Shown: positions 12,400-24,790, counted from the first letter of the stretch. The stretch: DNA of 64,000 nucleotides from Nereocystis luetkeana (GCA_031213475.1 JARUPZ010000026.1:8925824-8989823), one strand, 5' to 3'. The notes: generated by a model from the sequence alone, not told the origin. Program-made: numbers and translations.

Positions 12400-13640
12400 C
12401 ACCACTACGTACTACTGCTGTACGACATTTGCAGCAGATCCTCTCCTGCTTCTCGGTCTCCCGATCAGTAGGAGGGTGGGCCTGACGACACCGCCCTCAG
12501 CATATCTTAGGGGCACCACCGGAACGTTGCTGTGGACAGGCACAGTCTGCTCACGAGTACTCGCAGAGTTGGGTTTAGTTCCAAGGTAGAACTCTAGAAA
12601 CAAAAATCGTTCGATTTTTTAGAACTCACAACCGCACCGACCGGCACGAGAAGATTTCGTTTGAGTGTATGCGTGCACAGAGCCCGCGGGGACTGGCATT
12701 GGTGCCGTGTGCGTTGAGCGCAGAGGACAAACGTGGCCGAAAAAATGTTGAATCACACACGATGGCACAGTGGCACCCTACTCTCGTACGACTCTGTTCG
12801 TAATGGAGAGGATCGACCACAGAAGTACTCAGTCAGCGCTGACCAAATAGCAGTGGTCTATCCTTGATATTTCAGACAGACTCGTTTCGAAGAGGCTCGT
12901 TCTCCTTGGAAATCCAAGAACACTCTTTGCAACCAGCAGCAGCAGCAGCATTAGGACACACGACGCCAGGGTCAGCATCGCTGTACGCTCGGCGCGTCGG
13001 TCCAACCCTTGAACCCTTTGTACACATTCTTGATTTAGGTTTGTATTTCCTATTATTAACAGTTCTCCCCCATGAAATTCAACATAATAATTTGAAGACG
13101 AAAAATCTATAATAGACACTTCCAGCAGAGTTTTCGTGGCGGGTGCCACCACTGCTATTTATACGGATGTACGACATTTCCAGCAGAGCTTCTCCTGCCT
13201 CTCCGTCCCCTCACTAACTAGTACGAGGGCGGGCCTGACAAAGCCGCCTGCAGCATGTTTGAGGGGCAAGGCCCGAACGTTGCTGTGGACAGGCGCAGTC
13301 TGCCTACGAGCACTCGTAGAGAGTTGGTTTCGTTAGGTAGATCTCGAAAATCAAAAACCGTCATGACAGGTGCCACCACTACTTCTACTGCTGTACGACA
13401 TCTACTGCAGATCGTCTCCTGCTTCTCCGTTTTCCCCGTCACCCTCATCAATAGAAGGGTGGGCCTGACAATACCACGTGCAGCATGTTTTAGGGACACG
13501 GCCCGAACGTTGCTGCTGTGGACAGGCTATCTGCCTACTAGTACTCGTAGGGTTGGGTTTCGTTAGGTGGAACTCAAAACACAAAAACCGTTTGATTTTA
13601 CGACTTGTAATCACACCAGGACGAGAAGGTTTCGTTTGTG
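12400..13640. repeat. Degenerate triplicated block of about 230-bp units
   Basis: Three related units (about 12400-12640, 13135-13360, 13365-13615) share GGTGCCACCACT, TGTACGACAT(T/C), GGGCGGGCCTGACAA-type and CGAACGTTGCTGTGGACAGG blocks. On the minus strand two of them keep a frame reading (G)(I/V)VRPTLLL, so an exon origin is possible. No source exon found. Confidence 0.6.
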
Positions 13641-13734
13641 TGTGCGTGCAAAGAGCCCGCCGGGGCTGGCACTGCTGCCGTGTGTGTTGAGCGCTGCCGC
13701 TGCGAGGGGGTGTGTCAAACCCTCCATGTAACCG

Positions 13735-14480
13735 TTACCCGTACTTTGCGTTGTGTATGCTGACCACCCGTTCACGCTGCAACGCTATGTGGCGAAAATC
13801 CAACCTACCCCTCCACCCAAACCACACATAATTTCTACTTCAATGTCGCATTTCAGGTGTCTCGCTAAGCAGACGAGGGTGTAATATTAACAGTCATTTT
13901 CTTTTGAGCTAACCCGCCCACCAATCCACCGACGTGCCGATGCTTACTGCTGTACTACTGTAGTGGTACGACAGCCGGCAGCTACCACGCCGGAGGGGCC
14001 GGCATACGTATATACCCACATCACCGACGTTCTGATGTAGTATGTGTACTCCTGATTTGGGTTATGTTTGTTGATCCCTTGCTTGTAACGCTGTAGCGAA
14101 CAACCAACCTACCTACCCAGTCAAATTACCCATACCCCCAGCACGTGTTATCTTGAACTAATCTGTGCCCACTTACCCACCGACGTTCCGATGCTTACTG
14201 CTGTACTGGTGGTACAACAGCTGCCACGGCAGCGGAGCCGGCATACGTTTACACCCACACCGCCGACGTTCAGATGCTTGCTTGTGCTTGCTGGCCACAA
14301 CAAGCCCATGCTGCAACGCTATGTGGAGAAAACTCAACTCACCTATCCACCCAAAACACCCATACCCTCAATCCGCCCACTACTTCACCGATGTTCCGAT
14401 GATCCCTGCTGTACTTGTGGTACGACCGCTGCTACGTCACGTTTCGATGCTTCCTGCTGTACTACAGTAGTAGTGGTATT
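13735..14480. repeat. Degenerate tandem block, units of about 250-340 bp
   Basis: Shared blocks are CCGACGTTCCGATGCTTACT, GCTGTACT..GGTAC(G/A)ACAGC, GGCATACGT(A/T)TA(T/C)ACCCACA and CTGCAACGCTATGTGG. No ORF supported. Confidence 0.6.
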
Positions 14481-14581
14481 CGTATGAATTTCTATTTATA
14501 AGCTCTCGTACGATTCTCATGGTTTCTGCTTGACTGCCCGTCCGTCTCCTGGCTTCTTATCTTCGCTGTTGCGGGCCTTGC

Positions 14582-14785
14582 AGGAGTCGTCGCAAATGTG
14601 TACCCTGTTCTCCCATCGTCAAGGCAGCTCCTGTCTTGGCGTGTGCCCATCCTTTGGGCGTGGTTGACGAGAGTACTTTCGCTGTGATGGGGAGGCTTGC
14701 CGGCGTCCTGCCATCACGGACACCACCACCCTGTTCGAGTGCTACAATTGCGAAGGCTCAGCTGCCTTTGACCTGTCGGGTCAGG
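14582..14785 (+). CDS. Possible single exon, unknown
   Basis: TTGCAG acceptor at 14581 and AGG|GTAAGA donor at 14786 bound one open frame (KCVPCSPIVKAAPVLACAHP then GVVDESTFAVMGRLAGVL). No domain recognised and no partner exon found, so this is weak. Confidence 0.2.
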
Positions 14786-14888
14786 GTAAGACAGAGTTCT
14801 ACAGTACTTCTTCGAATATTGCTTCTGTGAGAAGAGGGCGGACGTCGTCCGCTCCGCTGTTCTGTTCTTACAACAGAACAGATCGCGC

Positions 14889-15430
14889 GTGCGTACGTCA
14901 TCCACTTATCGGAGCGTAAGTGCGAGCATTGGTTCACTAAACAGGTCATACAGCACGGTGGGGTCTCCCGCTAGCGCGAGCGTTGGTTGGCCAAACAGTG
15001 CAAACAGCACGGTGGGGCTGCCCGCAAGCGCAGGTTCATCCGCGAGAGCGGTTTCGGCCGCAAGCGCGGTTCAGGCCTCAAGCGTGATTTCGGTTTCGGC
15101 CGCGAGCGGAGAGATGACGACTTCATCGGCTGGCGCGAAAGACGGTGGTTCGATCCAGGGCGTAGAGTCTCTCATGAACCCGGCTGTAACCCCCATCGCT
15201 AGAGGCCTTGCGTCCAGGGGGGTGAGGGAAAACGGTCCCGCGTAGTTTGGATGCAGCGCGTTTCTAATCGGATTATTTTGCCTAATCTACCTCTCTGCAT
15301 CGGTATTGGGTTTGGTGTAGCAAACGTGCCACACCATCTTAGGTTGGGTTGGGCTGCGTTGCGTTGTGTTAGGGGTCGTAGTGCCAGGGGGGGGTGGAGT
15401 AAACGGCCCCGCGTAGATTAGCTACGGCGC
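14889..15430 (+). other. Ser/Ala-rich open frame and short duplication
   Basis: A 118-codon plus frame (14889-15245) is dominated by S, A, V and G from GCAAGCGCGGTT-like repeats. The block 'AGGGGGGTG..AAACGG(T/C)CCCGCGTAG' at about 15216 recurs at about 15390. Probably not a gene. Confidence 0.4.
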
Positions 15431-15624
15431 TTTTCTACCCCTGTGACGACGTGCCATGTGCTTTGACTCTTCCTATACCGTGCCACAGCACCTTTCGATC
15501 GGCTGGTGGTGTTTCCTTCCCTGTGTTTTTTTAAGTAATATATGTCGAGTATCTATACAGAAGAAGAAGCAGTGGCGACCGTCGGGTCCTTGTTCGACGA
15601 GTCTACTCTCCGCGCTGCTGTATC

Positions 15625-15695
15625 ATGTACCTGGTAAGTTTAATCAATACCACCTGGTACCTGGTACCTGGTAGGTAAATAATACCTGGTAACAC
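15625..15695. repeat. Cluster of TACCTGGTA motifs
   Basis: Four exact copies of TACCTGGTA within 70 bp, the densest cluster of a 9-mer scattered through the window. Confidence 0.9.
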
Positions 15696-16049
15696 CTAGG
15701 GAACAGCAGGGCAACGATTGTCCTGCTCTACAGTACAATAGCACTGCCCCGTCCTATTAATAGTAAAACCCACGTGGGGAGAACGGCAACACGCCAGTCT
15801 CCAGGGTACTTCTTGGAGGTATGAAACATTGCAATGAAGCCTCTTCCCATCGTCGATCGACCATTAAACTGTCGGGATTGGACGAGACACCCACGGCAGC
15901 AACCGAAGAAAACGTCAGTCTATTGAATAGTTTACGGCATAAAGGCAAAAAGACACCAACATCGCCAGCCCCCCACACCAAACGACCAAAGAAGTCCTTA
16001 AGTTTACCTAGGGTATCTCAGGGTATCTAGAACCAAAGTAAAAACTTGT

Positions 16050-16365
16050 CCTAAAAGACAAACTGGCAAAAAAACGGTATACCATTGATATTTTGCCATT
16101 TTACGGTACAAAAAAATTAAACCAGGAAATCAGGGTACACCAAACCTAAGTTAGATGGCATTTTTAGTCAAGGTCTGCCGTTCTATGTCAAAACGTCCAT
16201 GTCCGTCCGTCCAAGTCGCACAAATGACGAAAAAACGCTACACCATTGTATTTTTGCTAGTTTACGGTCCGAAAAAATAAAACGACGTGATCAGGGCACA
16301 CCAAACCCAAGTTAGATGACGTTTTCTGTCATAGTAAACCATTTTCTGGTAAAAAAGCAGTGTCG
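16050..16365. repeat. Two degenerate copies of a roughly 170-bp unit
   Basis: Shared blocks are 'ACCATTG(A)TATTTT', 'TTTACGGT(A/C)C', 'CAGGG(T/C)ACACCAAACC(T/C)AA' and 'GTTAGATG(G/A)C'. Confidence 0.7.
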
Positions 16366-16494
16366 GGTGTAGCTTATAAATACGAACAAAAGCCGCGTTC
16401 ATGAATACGAGCGCCATCTTGTACTCGTGTTCATACGAACATACCAGGTACGAGTCAAGTGTGTAGCTTATAACATTTCTGAAGAAAAAACTTT

Positions 16495-16692
16495 TTGTTT
16501 CGTGCGCGTGCGTGTACCCAGAGCACGGCACAGCGGGCGAGCCCGGCGCTGTCGCGGATGTCAGCGGGTCCTGGTGGTAAGGTAGAGGGGGGGGTGCAAG
16601 GAGTACGGTCGCCGTTTTCGTGGCTAGGCGTCGCGTGTGCCTCGGGACACGACGGAAGCACGAATGGGCTCTGTCTGGCCTCCTTGTGAGGC
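16495..16692 (+). repeat. Repeat A fragment (head), left side of the nested LINE
   Basis: Diverged head block (GTTTCGTGCGCGTGCGTGT through TAGGCGTCGCGTGTGCCTCG to TCTGTCTGGC). The matching later part resumes at 19314. Confidence 0.85.
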
Positions 16693-16710
16693 TCCGCTTA
16701 TACCATCTTG

Positions 16711-19312
16711 TTCTTGTTGTTGTTGTTGTTGTTGTTGTTCTCACATTAACTCACAATACAATGCAGTCCGTGGTCGCAGGACAGGCTCCAATAACTCTGG
16801 AGTGGGAGAAATACCTCGGTAGTAAAACAGAGGCAAAAACAAAAAACAAGCATACGCACTCCACCACTGCGGACACCAGGGAAGCAAAACGGAGAATATT
16901 AATAGCAGACAAAAACCTAAAAAAGAAGATAGAGCAAAGCAAAAAAAAAAAAAAAAAATTGGAAGCAGATAGCAAAACGCAAAAAAGGCAAAACGGACCA
17001 TACTAACAGAGACACAAAGAGGTGCAAACGGAAATGAAAGAAAGATGAAACAAAGAAGGGACAAAAAGCGATAATCACGGGCGGGGGGGAAAGAAAATAC
17101 GAAAGGCAGGCACTGGAGCATACAGACACGCAAAGTTGCCCAGATGGCACCATGCTAGTTACTTGGGTCCCAAAGAAGGGAGTGCATCATGACGATGATG
17201 GCCATAACCAGGCTCCAGTCTGTTGGGCAGACCGCCTCCCCCCCCTCCCCCCCCATTCCCCCTCGTCCCCCTTTCGCCCCCCCCCCTCTTCCCTGCCATT
17301 CTGCGCACTCGCGTTGGCGTCAACGGCTGTGGTCGTGGTTGCAGCTATTCTATGTCGTTCTGCCGATGCCTCCTTCTCATCTGTATGCCATTTCCGCATG
17401 AAGGCCTCCGCCCCTTCCTCGACCCGTCGGAACAATCTGCCGGATTTCTGTGCTGCCTCATGCCACCCTTCGAGCTTGATGGCGAACTCCTTGAGGTCCT
17501 CCTCAAGGTACCTCATCCAGTCCCACTCCTGTCCTCCGGAGTAACCCTTACCCCTTACCATCTCCCCAAACATCACCCTCTTCGGCAGACACTCCTCTCC
17601 CATGCGTGTCACAAAGCCCGCAAACAAGAGCCTACGTCTGCGTACCGTCGTCTCAACGCTCTCAGATTTTGTCCTGAGAAGCGCGCTAGCATAGGATAGA
17701 ATGTGGTCTTCGCGCTTTCGTTTTCGCCAGCCGATGCATCGGAGGAGCATCTTGTGGTGGACCTCCCGTAGCCTACCGTAATCAGTCTTGCTCGGGCTCC
17801 AAGTAACGCAACCGTAGAGCAACGTTTCGATCACCTCAGCTCTCAGCATTCGCACCTTCAGGCGTAGGCGCACACCCGGGCGGTCATAGATTTCCATTTT
17901 ATACCGTCCGAAGCATGCCCATGCTCTCTGGAGTCGACGCGTTACCTCGACACTTCTGCCCGTCCAATCTGCGCTGATAGCCCCGCCCAGATACACAAAC
18001 TCGGTCGTTTGTTTGTACACTTGGCCGGCTGCGGTGACGGTGAACGGCACGTTCCCCCCATCTTTCGTTTGCAGACACATTATCTACGTCTTGGCCTCCG
18101 AGACCGTCAGGCCGAAAGCGGCACATGCAGACACGATCACCGTCATCATCCTCTCCAGGCCGTTGGGTGATCTCGATACTATGCCCGCATCGTCAGCATA
18201 CAGCATAGCCCACAGTGTCTGGGCCTCATTATCATTCCCCTGTCCGTCGGCGTGCCCGGCCCGTGCCTTCCCCCTCTTCTTTTTCTTATTCTCCTGCTTT
18301 TGTTGGAGTTGCACCAAGCTGTTCGTGATGGCTTTATCAGCAGCGAAACGTTTCTCCGCCACACGCAGCACCGCTGTAAAAAACATGTTGAACAGTAATG
18401 GCGCGAGCACATACCCTTGCCGTAGGCCCTGTTTCACGTCGAACATATCTGAGCACTCGCGGTCATCCAGCCGCACGCATGCTCGCATGCCGTCTTGGAA
18501 TTGGCTGATAACGGTGAGCATTCTAGGTGGCACGCCAAAGCGCGCCAAGACACCCCACAGGAGGGTTCGGCCGACGGAGTCATAGGCTTTGGTGAGGTCG
18601 ACAAAGCACATGAACAGCGGAGTGTCCTTCTTCCTTGCCAATTCCTGCAAGCGTCGCACCACGAACATCATGTCGAACGTCGATCGTTCGGGCCTAAAGC
18701 CACACTGCTCCTCTGGCAGGATGCCTTCCCGTTCGCAGTAGTCGCTGAGTCGGCGCGCGATGACTTTGAGGAGTATTTTGCCGGCATGCGCGACAAGGGA
18801 AATGCCACGATAGTTACCACACTCCGTCCTGTCTTTCTTCTTGTGCAGCACCTTAATCGTTGCATCCTTCTATTTCTGCGGCACGACCCCTCCCCTCCAC
18901 ACAGCGACGATAATCTCGTAGAAGCTTCCCAAGGTGTCCGAGTCTCCCTCGTCGGCCAGGACCTTCAGAGGTTCAGCTGGGAGACCATCAGGCCCATCCG
19001 CCTTGCGGTTCGCCATCGCCCTGATCGCGTCTTCGACCTCGTATCTAGACGGGACGTCGTCCAGCGGACTGCACGAGGGCCAGACCTTGAGCTCATCGAC
19101 GATAGTCGGGTCGAGGGTCGATGACTTGGTGTTTAGCAGCTTATGGAACCACCTTACCCATCGTTCCCGGATGAGGCCTATGTCTCGTAGTAATCTACCT
19201 TCCTCGTCCCTGATGTACTGCGAATGGAAAGTCATATTTCCTTCCACATTCATCCCCTTAAGGTGCTTGTAGAACCCAAACTGATCGCCTTTTTGGATAC
19301 GCCTTTCGACGA
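16711..19312 (-). mobile_element. 5'-truncated LINE (non-LTR retrotransposon)
   Basis: The reverse transcriptase frame (17187-19312) is followed by about 450 bp of 3' region ending in a (CAA)n tail at 16740-16711 on the minus strand. The 5' end, including any endonuclease, is missing, as usual for incomplete target-primed insertion. The body sits between two parts of an old Repeat A. Confidence 0.85.
17187..19312 (-). pseudogene. LINE reverse transcriptase with two in-frame stops
   Basis: One continuous frame interrupted by TAG at 18870-18872 and TAG at 18084-18086. RT motifs: [33 protein letters not shown] (catalytic Asp motif A), [16 protein letters not shown], and LYADDAG (motif C, YADD). 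The C-terminal part includes VYLGGAISADWTG. It lacks an endonuclease, so it cannot be autonomous. Product in life: cDNA synthesis at the insertion site. Confidence 0.93.
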
Positions 19313-19313
19313 G

Positions 19314-19680
19314 GCTATAAGGGTCGTTTTGATATGCAAAATATAACTCAAATGGTGCTTATTTTTGCGACCAAATTAAGTATCACTGAAAGAGCGACGC
19401 AGTCTGAGCATCAACTTTGTCGAGCTGACGAACGAGGGCCACGGTGAGCACCGGGCTTCACGCTAGGCGGGCGACGGGGCTTACTGTGGCAGAGAGGGAG
19501 GAAACTTGACCGGGACCGAATCGGTGGCGAGATGGTCGCCAGACGGGCGGGCGGCATACGAGGCTAAGCGAGAAGCTCTGATGTTCGATTTTTTTCTTTC
19601 TGACCGGTGCAAGGTGTTCAAATCAGGCAGAAGTTATTACATGAGAGGGGACGGGGGGTTTTTTTACCGCGCTTATTTGT
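19314..19680 (+). repeat. Repeat A fragment (middle), right side of the nested LINE
   Basis: Resumes at the TATAA(A/G)GGTCGTT block and runs through CACGGTGAGCACCGGGCTTC, CCGAATCGGTGGCGAGATGG and the ATGAGAGGGGACGGGG block, then loses similarity. Confidence 0.85.
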
Positions 19681-19699
19681 TCGTCTTCATATTGATAGT

Positions 19700-20085
19700 C
19701 AAGCGTAGCTTATATTTCTGAACAAATAACCTCACGAATGAGAAAAATGTCTACAAAGGACGAGGGAAAATGTGAAGAATTCGCAGAAAAAACGAAATAA
19801 CAAACGAAACCGATACAAAAAAAATAATCGACCGCAACTCCAAAAAAAATGAAAAAAAAGTTAAAATTGAGCGAGATATTCACGAAAAACGGATACGGAT
19901 AAAACGATGAAAAAACGCAAAAACGGACGAAACCGAGAAAACATCTTAATCTTCGGCGAAAAGCGAAAACGAAAAAAAATACAAAGAAAACTCGAAAAAA
20001 CTGATCAACCAAAATTGCAAAACAAAATGGAAATTAATCAAAACTGAGCGAGGTATTCTCGAAAAACGGATAAAAAGATAGAAAA
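19700..20085. repeat. A-rich degenerate repeat
   Basis: Blocks such as 'ACTGAGCGAG(G/A)TATTC(T/A)CG' and 'AAAAACGGATA' recur here and at 20580-20770. Confidence 0.6.
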
Positions 20086-20430
20086 TGTTATGAGGCTTAG
20101 ATTGGGTAGGCGATTGGTTAACCTTTTACGTTTAGCCCAACGGACTATTAATAAGACCTTCACAAATGGCGACGACGGCAGAACATGGGTTGTTGGTCGT
20201 GAGTTCGAACTCACGACCACCATCGAATCGCGTTTTCAAAGATCAAGTGAGTTTCCTCATGTCAAGAACCTGAAAAATGCTTCTGGATCCCCAGAAATTG
20301 GAACCGCGTGTGGTGGCGCGTCGACCCGTTAAAACCCGGTCCGCTCCAGGGGGGGAGAGTGTTATGAGGCTTAGATTGGGTAGGCGATTGGTCAACCTTT
20401 TACCTTTAGCCCAACGGACTAAGACCCTCA
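20086..20430 (+). mobile_element. Miniature LTR element (TRIM)
   Basis: Direct terminal repeats TGTTATGAGGCTTAGATTGG...CA at 20086-20162 and 20360-20430 differ by a 6-bp indel and a few bases. A polypurine tract (CAGGGGGGGAGAG) directly precedes the right repeat, as expected for an LTR element in plus orientation. The internal 200 bp has no coding capacity but holds a perfect 24-bp palindrome around GTTCGAAC at 20196-20219. Flanks are GAAAA and TAAAA, possibly a worn 5-bp target duplication. Confidence 0.65.
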
Positions 20431-20929
20431 TAAAAAACGCAAAAATGGGGTAAACAGCGTTAATTCTTCGAAAACAAACAGGCAAGCGGTGATTTACGTT
20501 GTTCGTCCCCTTCTACAACTCATACGAATAGCGAAGCGTAGCTCATAGTTCTGAGCAAGTACCTCATGAATGACATAAATACCTGAAACGGACGAAACCG
20601 AGGAAAACTTTGAGAATCGGGGAAAAAACGAGAACGAAAAAATGCCAAAACAAATCGAAAAAAAAATTAATCAAAACTCCGGAAAAGATGGGAAAAAATC
20701 AAAACTCAGCGAGATAATCGCGAAAAGCGGATAAAATCAATGAAAAAATCGAAAAAATAGGGTAAACGTCGTGAAGTCTTCGAAAACGAACATGCAAGCG
20801 GTGTGCTTTATGTGCGTCCTCTTCTATCACTCCGGACCATGCACGTGCGTACTGCGAGCTTGCATACGATTGATCACAAGAATCGACAAAAGACCAGGGT
20901 TTTTCGCGGGTCAGGTCAAACCTCACGGG

Positions 20930-21190
20930 TCGGGTCGGGTCGGGTCGGGCCAGCTGACCCGACCCGACCCGCGAAAAAAATTAGGTATGTTGACTTGACC
21001 CGACCCGACCTGCGAGATTTTGAAAGCCTCTTGCCCCGACCCGACCCGACCCGTGAGATTTGAAAATCTCTTGACCCGACCCGACCCGACCCGCGAGATT
21101 TCGAAACCTCCTGACCCGACCCGACCCGACCCGCCACTTTCCGACTGACCCGTGAGACACGGGTTTCATGCGGGTCAGGTCACCTTGACC
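20930..21190. repeat. GGGTC/GACCC pentamer satellite with about 50-bp higher-order unit
   Basis: Runs of GGGTC or GACCC alternate with 'GCGAGATTTTGAAA(G)CCTC'. A related GGGTC run with the same 'CAGGTCAAACCTC' border is at 51049-51125. Confidence 0.9.
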
Positions 21191-21199
21191 CGCGAGACC

Positions 21200-22370
21200 A
21201 TTTATTTTGACCCGAAGGTTCGACTCGCGGATCTGGCCCGTGCGTGGGCACTTCAAAAACAATGTAATCTCCTCATTCATGGAGGCGGGTCGGCCGGTTG
21301 GCGCCGCCCAGAGTCGGTGTGTACGAGGAGCGGCTCACCGCACGCCGAGGAATAAACCGGCGGGATCGCGAGATCACCAGTGGAAATAACCAGTGCGTTA
21401 GGGGGGGCTCTTTGCATGAAAATAAATGGGAATTCCGTGGGCACACGACGCAGAAAAGGGAAGTACTCCTGGTGCATATGAGAATCAAATCAATCATACG
21501 TACATTTTCTCGCAGTCCGAATATTCCGCGCGAATGGAAACAGTATCAATCAGCAGCGTAAGACCTGTCGCGAGGCAGGCGTGTCACTATATTGCGGGGT
21601 CGGAGCGGGTTGAAACATAAAAAGCTTAACGGGTAACATGGCGGGGGAAACAGAGGCACCGGGTCTAGAACGTGCCCGTCGTCGTTTTGGCTCGCGCAAG
21701 CCCGATAAAATGACTCAAACATGTACCCATCATCTGTGACAAGAGCAAGCTGTCAACAGCTGTTTTAGAGTATAGATATGCACCGTACCCGATACCCTGG
21801 TATGTATTTATTGGTCATGTGGAGTTCCGCCTGTATACCTCTGAAAATCCGCAAAGCCTCATCCTGAGACTATACGCGTAACCGTTACGCGCTGAACGCC
21901 CTTTCTTCTGAGAAAAAATAGTATTCAACCAGGTATGTGTATCTGCTGCTCGACCTTCAACCAAGCCAACCCGATCAACCAACTGACCAATAACGAACCA
22001 ACCACCCAAGCGAACAAACAAACAAATAATCAGCCACTCAGACCAACGAGTCAACCAATTGAGCCACCAACCAACCAACTAAAAATCCACCCCCGCGCGA
22101 CCGGCACTAACACGTGGGGCACTAAACTTTGGTGCTCGATTAGCCAAGAGAATTTAAATGACGGCCGTTACGATGCTTGATACATCTTCTATACATCTGG
22201 CTGCTGTACCATTATTGTTATGGTTCCTCACGGTGAGAGACCTGAGCAACTAAAGTGTACAAAACATAGCACAAGCTCGAAGCAGATGGAGCCGAACTAC
22301 TGCATAATTTTACAAGAAAATGCTGACATATCTGGTTAATTAAGGGCGTACATATAAGCATAAAAACTAC
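21200..22370. other. No gene recognised
   Basis: Contains a CCAACCAA/CAAACAAA-rich stretch (21955-22085). Open frames are short and compositionally biased. Confidence 0.5.
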
Positions 22371-22377
22371 AGTAGTT

Positions 22378-23940
22378 TCCGGGAGATGGCGGACCTCCTC
22401 GGACAACACGAAAAGTGCGACCGTCGCACAATACCGAATCGAGCAAAATCGTCAAACTAATGAGGACGAAAGAAGCGCATGCTGCAGGCACATGAAACGC
22501 TCATTGGAGATACTGGAACTCCTTGATTGACACGAAAGGCGTGGCCTGTGATGCAAACAAAACTGACAGATTAAGGTCATCGACACAATAAGACCAAAAC
22601 GAACCTTAACTGAAGACACTGGAAATCCTTGATCGACACAAAAGATGCGGCCACCGACACAAAACAGTAACAAACCCAGGGGTCCTCGGCATAGTCATAG
22701 TAAGAACAAAAACAATCGCTAACTGGAGATACTGCAACTCCTTGATCGATAAGAGGACACCATCCTCGATACGAAGAACAGCAGATCCAGGGGTCGCCGG
22801 CATGATAAGAGCAAAAAGAAACGTCAACTGGATATACTGGAACTCCTCGATCGACATACAAGGTGCGGCCCTCGATGCAAACAATACTATTAACAGGCCA
22901 AGATCATCGACAGAACAGGACGAAACAAAAATCCATCTAGATATACTGGGGCTCCTCGATCGATACAAAAAATGCGACCGTCGACACGAGAAACAGCAGA
23001 TAGATACGGGAGTCTTCGACACAATAAGAACAAAAACAAACGCTAACTGGAGATACTGGAACTCCTCGATCCGTGCAAAAAGCGCCGTCTTCGAAACGAA
23101 CAATAATAGCAGATCAAGGTCGTCGATGTCATAAGAATAGAAAAAAAAACGCTAAAAGTGGAGATACTGGAACTCCTCCATGGATTCAAAAGGTGCGGCC
23201 GTCGACACGACCAATAACAGATCCAGTGGCCATTGACACAAAAATAACATAAACAAACACCTAACCGGAGGTACTGGAAATCCTCGATCGATGCCAAAGG
23301 CGCGGCCCTCTGTGCAAACAATAGCAGACCTAGGTCGTCGACATAACAGGACAGAAACCACTGCTAAGCGGAGATACTGGATCTCCTCGGGAGGTGCAAA
23401 AGGCAAGGCTTTCGGTACAGACAATGACTAATCGAGGTCGCCTACATAATAGAGAGCAAAACAAAACGGGAACTGGCGATACTCCAGCTCCTTGGTCGGT
23501 ACAAAAGGCGCCGCCGTCGATATGGCAACAAATACACTGTAGATCAAGGCTGCCGACGCAGTAGCAAGGACAAAGAAACGCCGACGGGAGATGTTGGACT
23601 TCTTCGGTCGACATAAAAGGCGTCGCCATCCATACAGACAAAAACATATCGAAAGACCAACGACATAACACGACAACGCAAAACGCTACCTGGGTATACT
23701 TTAACTCCTTGGTCAGCGCAAAAGGCGGCGCCGTCGAAGCAACACTAGTATATCAAGGACATTGGCGCAATGAAGACAAAAAATACGTAAACTGGAGATA
23801 GTGGGATTCATTGGTGCAAAAGGCGCCACTGTCGGTCGATGCAAACAACAGCGTATCAAAGATGTCCACACCAAACTTTTCCCTATGGAAGCTATTGGAA
23901 TTCCTTGATATGCAAAAGGCGCCGGTGCCGATGGTAGTAA
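22378..23940 (-). repeat. Fifteen-copy degenerate array, period about 107 bp
   Basis: Core blocks 'GGAGATACTGGAACTCCTYGAT' (split here: GGAGATACTGGAAC then TCCTYGATCGA) and 'CAAAAGGCGCGGCC' recur near 22392, 22508, 22621, 22734, 22839, 22949, 23058, 23169, 23278, 23379, 23487, 23595, 23700, 23803 and 23898. On the minus strand most units keep a frame reading F(V)(S)IEEFQYLQ, and stops are rare. No intact source exon seen in the window. Confidence 0.85.
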
Positions 23941-24029
23941 CAGCGATACCGAATACAAGGAACGACAAAAATGCCCAAACCTTAAACCTATCAACCCGTT
24001 TCCGTCTTCCCCGCTTGCTTGTTCTTCTC

Positions 24030-24790
24030 CAAGCAAAAGCGCAAGCCTATGGCTCTCTCGCGCCTCTGGAAGGCGAACGCGAGGAACAATCTTTCTGATC
24101 CAAACACGACGCGAGGATAGAACTCTCCACTCTTATCCGCGCAACCACGCAAGACTTGGCTACTGTCTGTACCTCTTCGATCCACACAAACACGCCGGGG
24201 TGTAGCTACCCGCCCGTATGCGAGCAAAAACATGAGGCGGCCTCTCTCCATCCATGCTCAAACAACAGCAGGAGGCAGTACATCTATCTCGATGTCAATC
24301 AATGCCATGATGGAGCTCTCTCCTCGAAGGCAACCGAACACACGAGGGTAAGGCTCGAAGCTCTTAACACTTATCAAAAAGCAACAAAGCGGGGATATAG
24401 CTCTGTTCCGCTATCCGAAGAAAAACGCGAGATTGCAGCTCTCTATCCGTATCCAAGCAAGAACAAGAGGCCATGTCTCTCTCCCCTTGTTCAAACGCGC
24501 ACGCGGAGATAGCGCTCGCTCCTCGTATTCAAGCAAGACTACCATGAGGAAGTCATTATCTCCCCATATCGAAACCAGAGTGCAAGGATAGAGCTTTCTC
24601 CCCAGATCCAAATACCAGCAAGCTAGGGCCGAGCTCTCTTCCCATACGCGTCTAGACACGGACGTGAGGATATAGCTACCTTCCCTTATCCGAATGGTCG
24701 CACGAGGAGGCTATACCTGACTCTCTCCCATCTTGTGCAAACAAGCACGCGAGGGCATAGCCCTCTCTCCCCTTATATTTGGCGAGGCTG
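24030..24790. repeat. Degenerate array, period about 55-60 bp
   Basis: Recurring blocks are (A)CGCGAGGATA(T)AGCTCTC and TCTCCCC(A/T)TATCCAA(A)CAAG. About 12 units with strong decay. Confidence 0.7.

Noticed and set aside
14714..14830. Zinc-knuckle-like CYNCEG in one frame as a gag protein
   Set aside because: Only one CxxC pair, no further Cys/His spacing and no neighbouring LTR or RT on that strand.
20196..20219. Possible tRNA gene around GTTCGAAC
   Set aside because: Only a perfect palindrome; no acceptor stem, D-arm or anticodon arm.
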